Assembly: GCF_002355415.1 (NCBI RefSeq)
Contig: NZ_AP014936.1
Coordinates: forward strand, 992,001-1,056,000
DNA length: 64,000 bases
From: Sulfurifustis variabilis
GTDB lineage: Bacteria > Pseudomonadota > Gammaproteobacteria > Acidiferrobacterales > Sulfurifustaceae
Reading direction: 5' to 3'
Of the stretch, positions 30,334 through 38,916 are shown in pieces (the first letter of the stretch is position 1; every line of letters begins with the position of its first letter). Below the pieces are notes generated by a model. The model saw only the letters and a program-made list of their open reading frames with translations, did no database searches and had not been told where the DNA came from. The translations under genes and the position numbers were made by a program.

Positions 30334-31188
30334 TCACGGCGCGAGCCGCGCGGCGAGCGCGGGCAGGATCTCGGTGCACGAGGCCGACGTCTTCAGCGTC
30401 AGCTCGTCGTCCGCGCGCGTGCGTCCGAGGTTGACCGCCGCCAGCGGCATCCCGCGCTCGCGCGCGGCGCGGCAGAACCGGTAGCCGGAATACACCATCA
30501 GCGACGAGCCGACGACGAGCAGGGCGTCGCAGCCGGCCAGCGCCCGGTGCGCTTCCGCCACCCGCTCCGCCGGCACGCATTCGCCGAAGAACACGACGGC
30601 CGGCTTGAGCGTTCCGCCGCACGACTCGCACGCCGGGACGCGGAAATCGTCGAACGTTTCCTCGAGCAGCGCGTCGCCGTCGGGACCCGCCGCCGTGGCC
30701 ACCCGGGCGCGGCCCGGATTGAGCGCGCGCAGGCGCTCCTGCAGGTCGCTCCGCGCCGTTCGCTCGCCGCAATCCAGGCACTCGACGGCATCGAGCCGCC
30801 CGTGCAGGTCGATGACGGCCCGGCTGCCGGCCTGCTGGTGCAGACCGTCCACGTTCTGGGTGACGAGGGCGCGGACGAAACCGGCGGTCTCCAGGCGCGC
30901 GAGCGCGTCATGGGCGGCGTTGGCGCGAGCACGGGCCAGGCGCTCCCACCCGGTCAGGCTGCGCGCCCAGTAGCGGCGGCGCGCCGATTCGTGGCCGACG
31001 AACTCCCGATAGTAGGTCGGCGGACGGTGTTTCCAGGCGCCGTCCGCGTCCCGGTAGTCCGGGATGCCCGAATCCGTGCTGCAGCCGGCTCCGGTCAGCA
31101 CGAACAGCCGCGGATACCGCGCCACGAAGCGGGCGAGCGCGGCGATCGCTTCATCGTGCGGAAACATCGGCGGGTCGGCGACGGCCAT
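30334..31188 (-). CDS. Sir2-family NAD-dependent deacylase
   Basis: Sirtuins remove acyl groups from lysine using NAD. The 284-residue protein shows TGAGCSTDSGIPDYRD near residue 32 (NAD loop), TQNVDGLHQQAGS near 112, the catalytic His in DLHGRL, and zinc cysteines in CLDCGERT and CESCGGTL. GSSLMVYSGYRF follows. The layout resembles SIRT4-like class II sirtuins, which often act as lipoamidases or weak deacylases. The ATG start is clear. The DM13 gene lies 6 bp upstream on the same strand. Confidence 0.92.
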   Translation of the reverse strand: MAVADPPMFPHDEAIAALARFVARYPRLFVLTGAGCSTDSGIPDYRDADGAWKHRPPTYYREFVGHESARRRYWARSLTGWERLARARANAAHDALARLETAGFVRALVTQNVDGLHQQAGSRAVIDLHGRLDAVECLDCGERTARSDLQERLRALNPGRARVATAAGPDGDALLEETFDDFRVPACESCGGTLKPAVVFFGECVPAERVAEAHRALAGCDALLVVGSSLMVYSGYRFCRAARERGMPLAAVNLGRTRADDELTLKTSASCTEILPALAARLAP

Positions 31189-31194
31189 CGCGGG

Positions 31195-31683
31195 CTACTG
31201 CGCGTAGCGCAGACTGGCCGGCGCGATCAGCACGCTGAACTGCTCGCACCAGATCACGACGCTCCCGTATCCGGCGAGATCGACTCCGGCGGGGATCGGG
31301 TAGTTCTGGCTGCCCTTGAAGGCGCGCAGGCGGCCGAGATCGACGAACATGGTCTGCGTCACGTCGGCCGCGGTGCGCACCTCGGGTTTCGGAACGAGAT
31401 ACACGTGGTACTTCGGCCCCGGCCCGACCTCGAAGCTCGGCTCGAGGTGCACCAGGTCGGCGTACACCTTCACCTCGCCCTTCCCGTAGTGGATCGGGTC
31501 GGACGGGTTTACGTGTATGAAACTGCCGGTGGCCACCAGATCCCGGGACTCGGGCCGATCCACCTGCTCGCTCGCGACGATGTCAGCGAGAAAGAGATAG
31601 GGATAGACGAAGATACCGAGCACGAAGCCGCCGAACCCGCCGAGCAGGCCGCCCACGAGGAACGTGTACACGAACTTGCGCAT
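31195..31683 (-). CDS. DM13-domain membrane-anchored protein
   Basis: The 162-residue protein begins with a transmembrane segment containing a GG-rich stretch (FLVGGLLGGFGGFVLG). A DM13 domain follows from about residue 45 and ends with the conserved cysteine motif VVIWCEQFSVLIAPASL. DM13 domains are predicted to work in electron transfer with a reactive cysteine in the periplasm or outside the cell. I set the start at the ATG at 31683; the frame is open further up, but the anchor begins here. It sits between DUF1244 and the sirtuin gene on the same strand. Confidence 0.83.
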   Translation of the reverse strand: MRKFVYTFLVGGLLGGFGGFVLGIFVYPYLFLADIVASEQVDRPESRDLVATGSFIHVNPSDPIHYGKGEVKVYADLVHLEPSFEVGPGPKYHVYLVPKPEVRTAADVTQTMFVDLGRLRAFKGSQNYPIPAGVDLAGYGSVVIWCEQFSVLIAPASLRYAQ

Positions 31684-31718
31684 GCGACGTCGACCCGGCG
31701 GAGGGAAAACCCGGGCCG

Positions 31719-32039
31719 CTAGCCCTGATGGCCGCTGACGTACGCGTGCAGCGGCCTGGTCTCCTCGAACTTCCGCTGCTGCTCCGCGCTCGCCTCCTTC
31801 TGGTATTTCTTCTTCCATTCGCCGTAGGGCATGCCGTACACGGCTTCGCGCGCCTGGTCGTAGTTCATGTCGATGCCGCGTTCCTTCGCCGCCGCCATGT
31901 ACCACTTCGAGAGGCAGTTGCGGCAGAAACCGGCGAGGTTCATGAGGTCGATGTTCTGCACGTCGGTGCGGCGCTGGAGGTGCGCGACCAGGCCGCGGAA
32001 CGCGGCGGCCTCGAGCTCGATGCGGGTGCGGTCGTCCAT
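31719..32039 (-). CDS. DUF1244 family protein
   Basis: The 106-residue protein starts at ATG and contains NLAGFCRNCLSKWYMAAA and YGMPYGEWKKKYQ, the conserved core of DUF1244, a small helical fold widespread in proteobacteria. The FCRNC cysteines could bind metal. No function is established. It leads a possible operon with the DM13 and sirtuin genes (gaps of 35 and 11 bp). Confidence 0.88.
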   Translation of the reverse strand: MDDRTRIELEAAAFRGLVAHLQRRTDVQNIDLMNLAGFCRNCLSKWYMAAAKERGIDMNYDQAREAVYGMPYGEWKKKYQKEASAEQQRKFEETRPLHAYVSGHQG

Positions 32040-32615
32040 GCGGTTTCTCCGCGAGGTGGATTGCAGGAGAGCATAACAACGGCTCAGTGCGATTTCATCG
32101 CTATGATTGTCGCTCTGCGGCTACCTGAAGCCCCCTAACTGCTCGAGTCGCCTGCGACGCTGTAATGCGCGGGGTTCCGCCCCCGCACGACGGGCTACTT
32201 TCTTTGCGCGGCCAAAGAAAGTAGCCAAAGAAAGGCCGCCCCGAATGGCGCGAAAGCCCCCGCCCCTCGCTGCCTCGCGCTTGGAGGTCGCCAGACGGCG
32301 CATCCATGCGCCGGCTGGACGACCGACCGGCATCCCTGCCGGTCGCCCTTCGGGCTCGCGGCGCTCGGAGCGCTCGGTGCGGGCGCGCCATACGGGGACC
32401 CAACGGCAACAGCACTTCCGTCCCAGGCTGGGGTGAGGTTGAGGTTTCGGGTCCCCGTTGATCTCGCCGAGCACCGGAGCCTGTCCCGGGAGAGTCACGC
32501 GAGAGGTGTTCGAGCGCCCGTCGCGCGGGCGCGGAACCGCGCGGATTACACGTCGTGAAGTGACTCGAGCCCTAATCACCATTGCCCGATCGGATGAGAC
32601 GCCGCCCGACAAACG
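32040..32615. other. 576-bp gap with a hairpin-rich element
   Basis: No credible gene fits here. The frames that stay open are rich in Arg and Pro and run across the hairpins. The part near 32080-32110 may hold the promoter of the DUF1244 gene. The middle holds the hairpin cluster listed separately. The part from 32440 to 32615 shows nothing I can name before the pckA stop codon. Confidence 0.6.
32195..32343. repeat. cluster of three perfect hairpins, repeat-like element
   Basis: Hairpin 1 has 12-base arms CTACTTTCTTTG (32195-32206) and CAAAGAAAGTAG (32213-32224). Hairpin 2 has 7-base arms GGCGCAT and ATGCGCC (32297-32312). Hairpin 3 has arms ACCGGCA and TGCCGGT (32326-32343). Loops 2 and 3 both centre on TCC. 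Hairpin 1 is followed by a second AAAGAAAG copy. The pattern resembles hairpin-rich intergenic repeats common in gammaproteobacterial genomes, but only one copy is in this window. Confidence 0.65.
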
Positions 32616-34226
32616 TCACGCCACTCTCGGGCTCGCCGCCCGCACCTCCGGCGCGACCTTCGCCTCGTACACCTTGAACTGCTCGTTGAAGCGGGACGCG
32701 AGCATGCGGGCCTGGGCGTCGTAGGCGGCCTTGTCCATCCAGGTGTTGCGCGGATCGAGGACCTCGCTCGGTACGCCGGGGCACTCGGTCGGCATCTCCA
32801 GACCGAATACCGGATGGCGCTTCGTCGGCGCGTCCGAAAGCCGACCGCCCAGGGCGGCGTGCACCATGGCGCGCGTGTGCGCGATGCTGATGCGCTTGCC
32901 GACGCCGTACGCGCCGCCGGTCCAGCCGGTGTTCACGAGCCAGACGCTCGGGGCGTGGCGATCGATGCGGTCGCCGAGGAGCTCGGCGTAGCGCTGGGGG
33001 TAGAGCGGCATGAACGGCGCGCCGTAGCAGGTGCTGAAGTTCGGCACCGGCTCGGTCACTCCCTTCTCGGTGCCCGCGACCTTCGCCGTGTAGCCGAGGA
33101 GGAAGTGGTAGAGCGCCTGCGCGCGCGTGAGCCTGGAGATCGGCGGCAGCACGCCGAAGGCGTCGGCGGTGAGAAACACGACGTGACGCGGATGCCCTCC
33201 GCGGCCCTCGCGCGTCGCGTTCGGGATGTGCGAGATGGGGTACGCGCCGCGCGTGTTCTCGGTGAGCGAGTCGTCGTCGAGGTCGAGACGGCGCATCACC
33301 GTGTCGACGGTGACGTTCTCGAGCACCGTGCCGAAGCGCCGCGTGGTGGCGTAGATCTCGGGTTCGGCCTTGGGCGAGAGCCGGATCATCTTCGCGTAGC
33401 AGCCTCCCTCGAAGTTGAACACGCCCTCGTCGCTCCAGCCGTGCTCGTCGTCGCCGATCAGCGTGCGCGTGGTGTCGGCCGAGAGCGTGGTCTTGCCGGT
33501 CCCGGAGAGGCCGAAGAAGATCGCGACCTCGCCCCGGTCGTTCATGTTCGCGGCGCAGTGCATCGGCAGCACGTCGCGGAAGGGCATGAGGTAGTTCATC
33601 ACCGTGAAGATCGACTTCTTGATCTCGCCCGCGTAGCTCGTGCCGCCGATGAGCACGAGGCGCTCGGCGAAGTTGACGATGATGAAGGTCTCCGAGTTCG
33701 TGCCGTCCTTCTCCGGGATCGCGTGGAAGCGGGGCGCGTCGATGACGGTGAACTCCGGAACGTGTCGCGCCAGCTCCTCGGCCGACGCCTGCCGGAACAG
33801 GTTGCGCGCGAACAGACTGTGCCAGGCGTACTCGGTGATCACCCGGATCGGCAACCGGTAGCGGGGGTCGGCGCCCGCGAAGCAGTCCTGCACGAAAACC
33901 TCCTTCATCTGCAGGTAGGAGGCCAGCCGGTCGTGCAGGCGCTCGAAGCGTTCGGGCGGGAACGGGCGGTTGATCTTGCCCCAGGCGACGTGCTGTTCGC
34001 TCGACGGCTCGCGCACGACGAACTTGTCGTTCGCGGAGCGCCCGGTGTGATGGCCCGTGCGGACGACGAGCGGGCCGAGGTGCGCGAGCAGACCCTCGCG
34101 CCGGCGCACCGCCTGCTCGTAAAGCGCCGCGGTCGTGAGGTTCCACCAGACGTCGCTGAGGTTGTGGAGCCGGTGGTGATCGAGGCCGTGATGGCTGTGG
34201 CTCTCGCCGACGTGCTCGTGCTGCAT
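32616..34226 (-). CDS. pckA: phosphoenolpyruvate carboxykinase (ATP)
   Basis: PckA converts oxaloacetate to phosphoenolpyruvate, the entry step of gluconeogenesis. The 536-residue protein has [14 protein letters not shown] near 56, [19 protein letters not shown] near 200 (substrate-binding), the kinase-1a P-loop [13 protein letters not shown] near 240, and NFEGGCYAK. This is the ATP-type rather than the GTP-type enzyme. A His-rich N-terminus ([16 protein letters not shown]) is unusual and could bind metal, but this is inference. It starts at ATG. Confidence 0.95.
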   Translation of the reverse strand: MQHEHVGESHSHHGLDHHRLHNLSDVWWNLTTAALYEQAVRRREGLLAHLGPLVVRTGHHTGRSANDKFVVREPSSEQHVAWGKINRPFPPERFERLHDRLASYLQMKEVFVQDCFAGADPRYRLPIRVITEYAWHSLFARNLFRQASAEELARHVPEFTVIDAPRFHAIPEKDGTNSETFIIVNFAERLVLIGGTSYAGEIKKSIFTVMNYLMPFRDVLPMHCAANMNDRGEVAIFFGLSGTGKTTLSADTTRTLIGDDEHGWSDEGVFNFEGGCYAKMIRLSPKAEPEIYATTRRFGTVLENVTVDTVMRRLDLDDDSLTENTRGAYPISHIPNATREGRGGHPRHVVFLTADAFGVLPPISRLTRAQALYHFLLGYTAKVAGTEKGVTEPVPNFSTCYGAPFMPLYPQRYAELLGDRIDRHAPSVWLVNTGWTGGAYGVGKRISIAHTRAMVHAALGGRLSDAPTKRHPVFGLEMPTECPGVPSEVLDPRNTWMDKAAYDAQARMLASRFNEQFKVYEAKVAPEVRAASPRVA

Positions 34227-34313
34227 GGCGTCCTCCGTGGTTGGCCGTCTCTTCCGGGCGAGTGGCGCGCCGCGGCGGGGACAGGCCTTCGTGTTGGGCC
34301 GCGTGCCGCGCGA

Positions 34314-35222
34314 TCAGGTCGCTACGCCCACGGACCGGAGCACGGCCATGGGGCCGCATTGTTCGACCCGGCGGAGCTCATCCCTGTTCCGGAGGAAGAG
34401 CGATCCGGCGAAGCCCAGCGCATTGACCGAGACGGTCTCGAAGCGCTCCCGCGAGCGCGGCACGAGGAGCATCCACTCGCGGGCGACGAGCAGGTTATAG
34501 GGTGCGCCCTGCCGTTCCTGGCCGTCAATGCGGCGCACGGAAATACCCGCCTCTTCGAGCAGGCGACGATAGAGTCCCTGGAGGAGGGAGGTGGACTGCG
34601 CGGGCGCATCGAGCGCCGAAGCATCCAGGCGGACCCAGGCGTGGCGGAAAGGGAGTCGGGGAACGCGCCGGATCCGTCCGGGTTCTCCCGGCGCGAACAC
34701 CGCTTCCACCGGGACGGCCGGCCCCGCGTCGGCGAGCGGCAACGGCACGACCTGGAGGTGCTTGTGCGGCTGGCTCGCGCCCGCCGTCTCGCCGCCGTTG
34801 TAGAACCCGAGGCCGGGCCCCTGCGCCAGGCACGCCGCGAGCGCGGCGAAATCGCGGTCGTCGAGAAGCGACTCCTGGTGCTCGAAGGCCCGCGTGACGA
34901 CGAGCAGGTGATGCTCGATGACATTGAACTTGTTGAGCAGGCAGACGTGGGTGTCGGAAACGTCGGCCACGTAGAGGTCGGGGTCGTAGGGCAGGAAGGG
35001 GTTGGCCGCCGGCGGCGAGACGCCCTCTCGCCGCCGGAGGTCCTCGTCCTTTCGCCCGAGGCTCGACACCACCCGCAGCTGAAAACCGACGCCGCCGTCC
35101 GCACGAGTCAGCGACTCGGTCTCGACGGGTCGGAGGGCGCCGCGCGCCAGCGCCCGTCGCGCGCGCTCGCGCGCGGCGGGCCACAGCGTCCCGGGCGGAA
35201 GAGGCGTACGCGATTCGGCCAC
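34314..35222 (-). CDS. ATP adenylyltransferase (Ap4A phosphorylase)-like protein
   Basis: The 302-residue protein has the HIT-like phosphorylase fold. HLLVVTRAFEHQESLL is followed by GFYNGGETAGASQPHKHLQVVPLP, with the H-x-H-x-Q catalytic signature of Ap4A phosphorylases. These enzymes split diadenosine tetraphosphate, a stress nucleotide, with phosphate. The start is GTG at 35222. It lies 87 bp upstream of pckA on the same strand. Function as Ap4A phosphorylase is likely, but the substrate is not proven. Confidence 0.85.
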   Translation of the reverse strand: MAESRTPLPPGTLWPAARERARRALARGALRPVETESLTRADGGVGFQLRVVSSLGRKDEDLRRREGVSPPAANPFLPYDPDLYVADVSDTHVCLLNKFNVIEHHLLVVTRAFEHQESLLDDRDFAALAACLAQGPGLGFYNGGETAGASQPHKHLQVVPLPLADAGPAVPVEAVFAPGEPGRIRRVPRLPFRHAWVRLDASALDAPAQSTSLLQGLYRRLLEEAGISVRRIDGQERQGAPYNLLVAREWMLLVPRSRERFETVSVNALGFAGSLFLRNRDELRRVEQCGPMAVLRSVGVAT

Positions 35223-35386
35223 GGACTAATGATAGGCCGGCCCGCTTGTGGCAGCATTAGACGAGGAAGCGCACAGCGGCGGCGGTTCGAGCGTCGGCGA
35301 GTCACCCTGGCGATCGCCGACTTCGCCGCGCGTCGCGGCCACGAGGCCTTGTCGCGGCGGTCGAGCGCTCTGCCGAGGAGAAAGTG

Positions 35387-35629
35387 ATGCAAGGTTACCA
35401 TCTGGATCCCGAGGGAGGCGTTGCCCAGGAACACTACGCCGTGATCTACGCGCCGCGGCGCGAGCGCGGGCGCTTTGCCGAGGAGTGCGTGGAGGTCATG
35501 GCGTCGGAGGCCGATGCCCGGTCGGCGGCCGAGCCGGACAAAAAGCGTTATGCCGCCAAGGTCGTGGGACCCGCCCGGTCTTCCGAGGGCTTTCGCCTCT
35601 ATTACCTCGTGTGCTGGCTGGACGAGTGA
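35387..35629 (+). CDS. small protein of unknown function
   Basis: The 80-residue protein starts at ATG behind GAGGAG with 6-base spacing (a GTG three bases earlier is possible). It contains MQGYHLDPEGG, then YAVIYAPRRERGRFAEECVEVM, and ends with FRLYYLVCWLDE. I do not recognise a family. The alternating hydrophobic pattern suggests a small beta-rich domain. It lies 192 bp upstream of the cold-shock gene on the same strand. Confidence 0.6.
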   Translation: MQGYHLDPEGGVAQEHYAVIYAPRRERGRFAEECVEVMASEADARSAAEPDKKRYAAKVVGPARSSEGFRLYYLVCWLDE

Positions 35630-35821
35630 CGCGCGCGTCGCCTTTGGCGCGGAAAAATTGTGATGGCATTTCGCAAAACGCTCGCGTAAGCTTTTTCGCG
35701 CGACTGCAGTCAGTCCTCGTGAGTTCGGAAGTTCCTCCGGTTCTCGGCAGTACTCCCGCAAACGCACGCGCAGGAACGCGCTGCAGCCCAGACCCCTCAT
35801 ATCGTTCCGGAGGCATCCGCG

Positions 35822-36022
35822 ATGAAAGGCACCGTCAAGTGGTTCAACGAGAGCAAGGGCTTCGGTTTCATCCAGCCGGCGGAAGGCGGCAAGGACGTGT
35901 TCGTCCATTACTCCGCCATTCGCACGAACGGCTTCAAGACGCTCACGGAAGGACAGGCCGTGACCTACGACATCGAGCAGACGCCCAAGGGCCCGGCGGC
36001 CGTCAACGTCCAGCCGGCCTGA
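35822..36022 (+). CDS. cold-shock domain protein
   Basis: The 66-residue CspA-family protein has [17 protein letters not shown] and the RNP motifs KGFGFI and VFVHYSAI. It binds single-stranded RNA and melts structure. The 192 bp upstream hold no gene and could form the long structured leader typical of csp mRNAs. A strong intrinsic terminator follows 22 bp after the stop. It is probably monocistronic. Confidence 0.93.
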   Translation: MKGTVKWFNESKGFGFIQPAEGGKDVFVHYSAIRTNGFKTLTEGQAVTYDIEQTPKGPAAVNVQPA

Positions 36023-36044
36023 TCGCTCTTCCCCGCCTTTCCGG

Positions 36045-36076
36045 AACCCCGCCGCGCCGCGGCGGGGTTTCTTTTT
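36045..36076 (+). terminator. intrinsic terminator of the cold-shock gene
   Basis: A perfect 11-bp stem, AACCCCGCCGC (36045-36055) with GCGGCGGGGTT (36059-36069), has a 3-base loop and is followed by TCTTTTT. This is a textbook Rho-independent terminator. Confidence 0.9.
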
Positions 36077-36144
36077 CCCGCCGTCCGCCGCGCGGCTGAT
36101 AAGATAGCGGCGCCACCCCGGCGCCGTTCGGATACCGATAACGC

Positions 36145-37005
36145 ATGAAACCCAAAGACGCACCCGCCATGGCCACACCCGACCATCCCTCGATCGAGCG
36201 CCGCCGCAACGCGGTCAAGGCGTACGAGAACGAGGGCTTCCTCAACAGCCGGGACGCCCGGGCGCTCCGCATCCTGGCCGAGTACCTCGAGCCGAACAGC
36301 CGCTTCGCGCATTACCGCGTCGACGACACGATCGTCTTCATGGGATCGGCGCGGTTCATCTCGCGCGAGGACGCCGAGCGCGAGGTCGCGGAGGCCGAGG
36401 CGGGACGCGGCGATTCCGCGCGCGCGAAGCAGCGGCTCGCGATGTCGGTCTACTACGAAGCGGCGCGCGAGCTCGCGCATCGTCTGACCGACTGGTCCAA
36501 GCAGCTGAACGACGAGGACCGGCGCTTCGTCGTGTGCACGGGCGGCGGGCCCGGGATCATGGAGGCGGCGAACCGGGGGGCCTCCGAGGCGCGCGGCATG
36601 AACGTGGGCCTCACGATCTCGATCCCGGTCGAGGAGTTCGACAACCGCTACGTGACCCGCGAGCTGTCGTTCCACTTCCACTACTTCTTCATGCGCAAGT
36701 TCTGGTTCGCGTACCTGGCCAAGGCGGTGATCGTGTTCCCCGGCGGGTTCGGGACGCTCGACGAGCTGTTCGAGGTGCTGACGCTCCTGCAGACGCGCAA
36801 GATCCGCAAGCATCTGCCCGTCGTGCTCTTCGGCACCGGGTACTGGAACGAGGTGATCAACTTCGACGCGCTCGTGCGCTCCGGCACGATCAACGCCGAG
36901 GACCTGGATCTCTTCTTCCGCACCGACTCGGTCGACGAGGCTTACGAGTACGTGGTGAACCAGCTGAGCAAGTACTCGATGCAGGAGCCGGGCGCGATAC
37001 TCTAG
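36145..37005 (+). CDS. LOG-family (TIGR00730-like) nucleotide phosphoribohydrolase
   Basis: The 286-residue protein has the LOG motif VFPGGFGTLDELFE near residue 195 (PGGxGT) and a preceding CTGGGPGIMEAANRGA nucleotide site near residue 131. LOG enzymes release the free base from nucleoside 5'-monophosphates. The longer length and the N-terminal extension of about 60 residues resemble bacterial decarboxylase-like members whose substrate is uncertain. It starts at ATG. The AT-rich dyad repeat follows the stop directly. Confidence 0.85.
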   Translation: MKPKDAPAMATPDHPSIERRRNAVKAYENEGFLNSRDARALRILAEYLEPNSRFAHYRVDDTIVFMGSARFISREDAEREVAEAEAGRGDSARAKQRLAMSVYYEAARELAHRLTDWSKQLNDEDRRFVVCTGGGPGIMEAANRGASEARGMNVGLTISIPVEEFDNRYVTRELSFHFHYFFMRKFWFAYLAKAVIVFPGGFGTLDELFEVLTLLQTRKIRKHLPVVLFGTGYWNEVINFDALVRSGTINAEDLDLFFRTDSVDEAYEYVVNQLSKYSMQEPGAIL

Positions 37006-37012
37006 AAAGGCA

Positions 37013-37100
37013 ATGTTGAATTTTGAATTCTGAATGTTGAATGTCGGTGCGCGCGCAGCGCGCCTCAGTGATTCAACATTAAGCATTAAACATTCAAAAT
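37013..37100. repeat. AT-rich dyad repeat, copy 1
   Basis: An 88-base AT-rich block in GC-rich DNA. The left arm (37013-37043) is built of TTGAAT/TGTTGAAT units. The right arm (37071-37100) reads ATTCAACATTAAGCATTAAAC and then ATTCAAAAT. The arms are near-complementary and flank a GC-rich core (GTGCGCGCGCAGCGCGC). A second copy with the same arms and a similar core lies at 52394-52475. Confidence 0.75.
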
Positions 37101-37115
37101 CGCGGTTGCCATGCC

Positions 37116-38906
37116 ATGCACGGTCCGGTCCTTCGAATCGCGCGTACCCTGACGCTCCCGCTCGGGCGGCTTTCCGAGCGCCTCGGCAACCGCTTCTACA
37201 TCGGGCTGGCCGTGGTCCTCGCTGCGGCGTTCGCGTGGGCGATCCTCGCGGGCCACACGGGCGGCCTCAAGAATCGGGCGTACGACGCCATCATGAAGAG
37301 CCGCTTCAACGTGCCGGCGGCCGATCCGGACATCGTGCTGGTCGACATCGACGAGGCGAGCCTCGCGGCCATGGCACCGCAGTACGGGCGATGGCCGTGG
37401 CCGCGCAGCGTCATGGCGGAGCTGGTCGAAGGGCTCGCTCGCCAGGGTTCCGGCGCGATCGTTTTCGACATCACCTTCAGCGACCCCGACGTTTTCCAGA
37501 TCGAGGCGGACCGTTACTTCCGGGAGGTCGCGGCGGGAACCCCGAGCACCTTCTTCCCGATGATCCGGCTCAACCCGGAGAACGATCCGCTGAGCGGGCT
37601 CCGCCTCGCCGAGATCCCCGGCGTCGTGCCTCTCGACCCGTCGGCCCCGGCGGAGGCGACGGTCGCGATGGTCGTTCCGTACTTCCTCGACGCGCTCGAC
37701 GGCCGGCGCCTCGGCACGAACAACCTGTACGCCGACGAGGACGGCATCGCCCGGCGCTACCACGTCCACCGCGACGTCCGCGGCTGGCGCATCTATTCGC
37801 TGCCCGCGAACGTCGTCGCCGCCCTCGGCGGCGCGGTCCCCGGGCAGACCGATATCCTGCTCAACTGGCGCGGACGTCCGCCGGCGTTTCGCACGGTGAG
37901 CTTCGCGCCGCTCTACGCCGACCTCCTCAAGCAGAAACGCGAGCGCCCCGAAAACGAGTTCGCGGGAAAGATCGTCGTGATCGGCTCGACCGCGCCCTCG
38001 CTGTTCGACCTCAAGCCGACGTCCGTCGCGCGCGATCATCCCGGGCTCGAGATCCTGGCGACCGGCATCGACAACCTCAAGAACGGCGATTACCTCACCG
38101 AGCTGCCGGGGGCCGTGTACGTGGTCGTGACGATGCTGGGACTCGCGCTGCTCGCGGCCGCCTTCGTGTACAACGCGGACTACCGCCTGGTCCGGTCCCT
38201 GTTCACGCTCGTCCAGACCGGTTTCATCGTCGTCACGTACCTGTTTCTCAACTACTCGACGGTCTTCGTCGACCTCACCGTGCCGTTCACGGCGGGCCTC
38301 GCCTACTTCTTCGTCGCCAGCACCTACGGCATGGCGCTGACGCTCCGGCGGAACGGCGATCCCCTGTTCTCGACCGCGCTCGACACGGGTCGCGAGTGCC
38401 AGGTGCTGTTCCTGGTCGCGCGGTTCGGCGGGACGCACGCCGGCGCGAGGCGCCGGGTGCAGGCGGCGCTGTCGCGGCAGCTCGGCCTCACGCGCTACGG
38501 CGCGGCGGCGACCCGCCTCTTCAAGTCGGCGCCGCTCCTGCACGATCTGTATCGGGACGCGGCGCTCTACTACTGGCTCGTCGGCCCCGAAGCGACCCGT
38601 CCGGCGATCGAGGACCTGTTCCGGATGGTGACGCGCACGTTTGCGCGCCAGCCGCGCGAGCGCCGCGAAGCGGCCGGCCTCGTGCTCGCGCTGCACACCG
38701 CGCGCTTCACCGTCGACGCCGAGGGCCGCTGGCGCGATCAGGGCAAGCGCAGGTTCGTGGATGCGCTCGCGCAGGTGGACGGCGCGGGACCGACGGTGCG
38801 CCTCGATCCCGCCTTCGTGGCGCTGTGCCGCGAGCAGGGCAAGGAACTTCCGCCCGTCTTCGACGTTCCGACGGAAGAACGGGAGCCGCGCGTCCCACCG
38901 ATATAG
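37116..38906 (+). CDS. CHASE2-domain membrane protein, unknown C-terminus
   Basis: The 596-residue protein starts at ATG. One helix (about 27-44) is followed by an extracellular CHASE2 domain (about 50-325: DIVLVDIDEASLAAM, RWPWPRSVMAELVEGL, IVFDITFSDPD). Three helices follow at about 330-410. The 185-residue cytoplasmic tail has no GGDEF, kinase or adenylate cyclase motif, whereas CHASE2 normally feeds such an output domain. The tail is helical (LFLVARFGGTHAGARRR, ALYYWLVGPEATRPAIEDLF) and unrecognised. It begins a tight run of five genes. Confidence 0.82.
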   Translation: MHGPVLRIARTLTLPLGRLSERLGNRFYIGLAVVLAAAFAWAILAGHTGGLKNRAYDAIMKSRFNVPAADPDIVLVDIDEASLAAMAPQYGRWPWPRSVMAELVEGLARQGSGAIVFDITFSDPDVFQIEADRYFREVAAGTPSTFFPMIRLNPENDPLSGLRLAEIPGVVPLDPSAPAEATVAMVVPYFLDALDGRRLGTNNLYADEDGIARRYHVHRDVRGWRIYSLPANVVAALGGAVPGQTDILLNWRGRPPAFRTVSFAPLYADLLKQKRERPENEFAGKIVVIGSTAPSLFDLKPTSVARDHPGLEILATGIDNLKNGDYLTELPGAVYVVVTMLGLALLAAAFVYNADYRLVRSLFTLVQTGFIVVTYLFLNYSTVFVDLTVPFTAGLAYFFVASTYGMALTLRRNGDPLFSTALDTGRECQVLFLVARFGGTHAGARRRVQAALSRQLGLTRYGAAATRLFKSAPLLHDLYRDAALYYWLVGPEATRPAIEDLFRMVTRTFARQPRERREAAGLVLALHTARFTVDAEGRWRDQGKRRFVDALAQVDGAGPTVRLDPAFVALCREQGKELPPVFDVPTEEREPRVPPI

Positions 38907-38916
38907 AATGGTCGCC

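Noticed and set aside
32107-32436. Open frames on both strands across the hairpin cluster.
   Set aside because: They run through the hairpins, are rich in Arg and Pro, and resemble repeat-derived spurious proteins.
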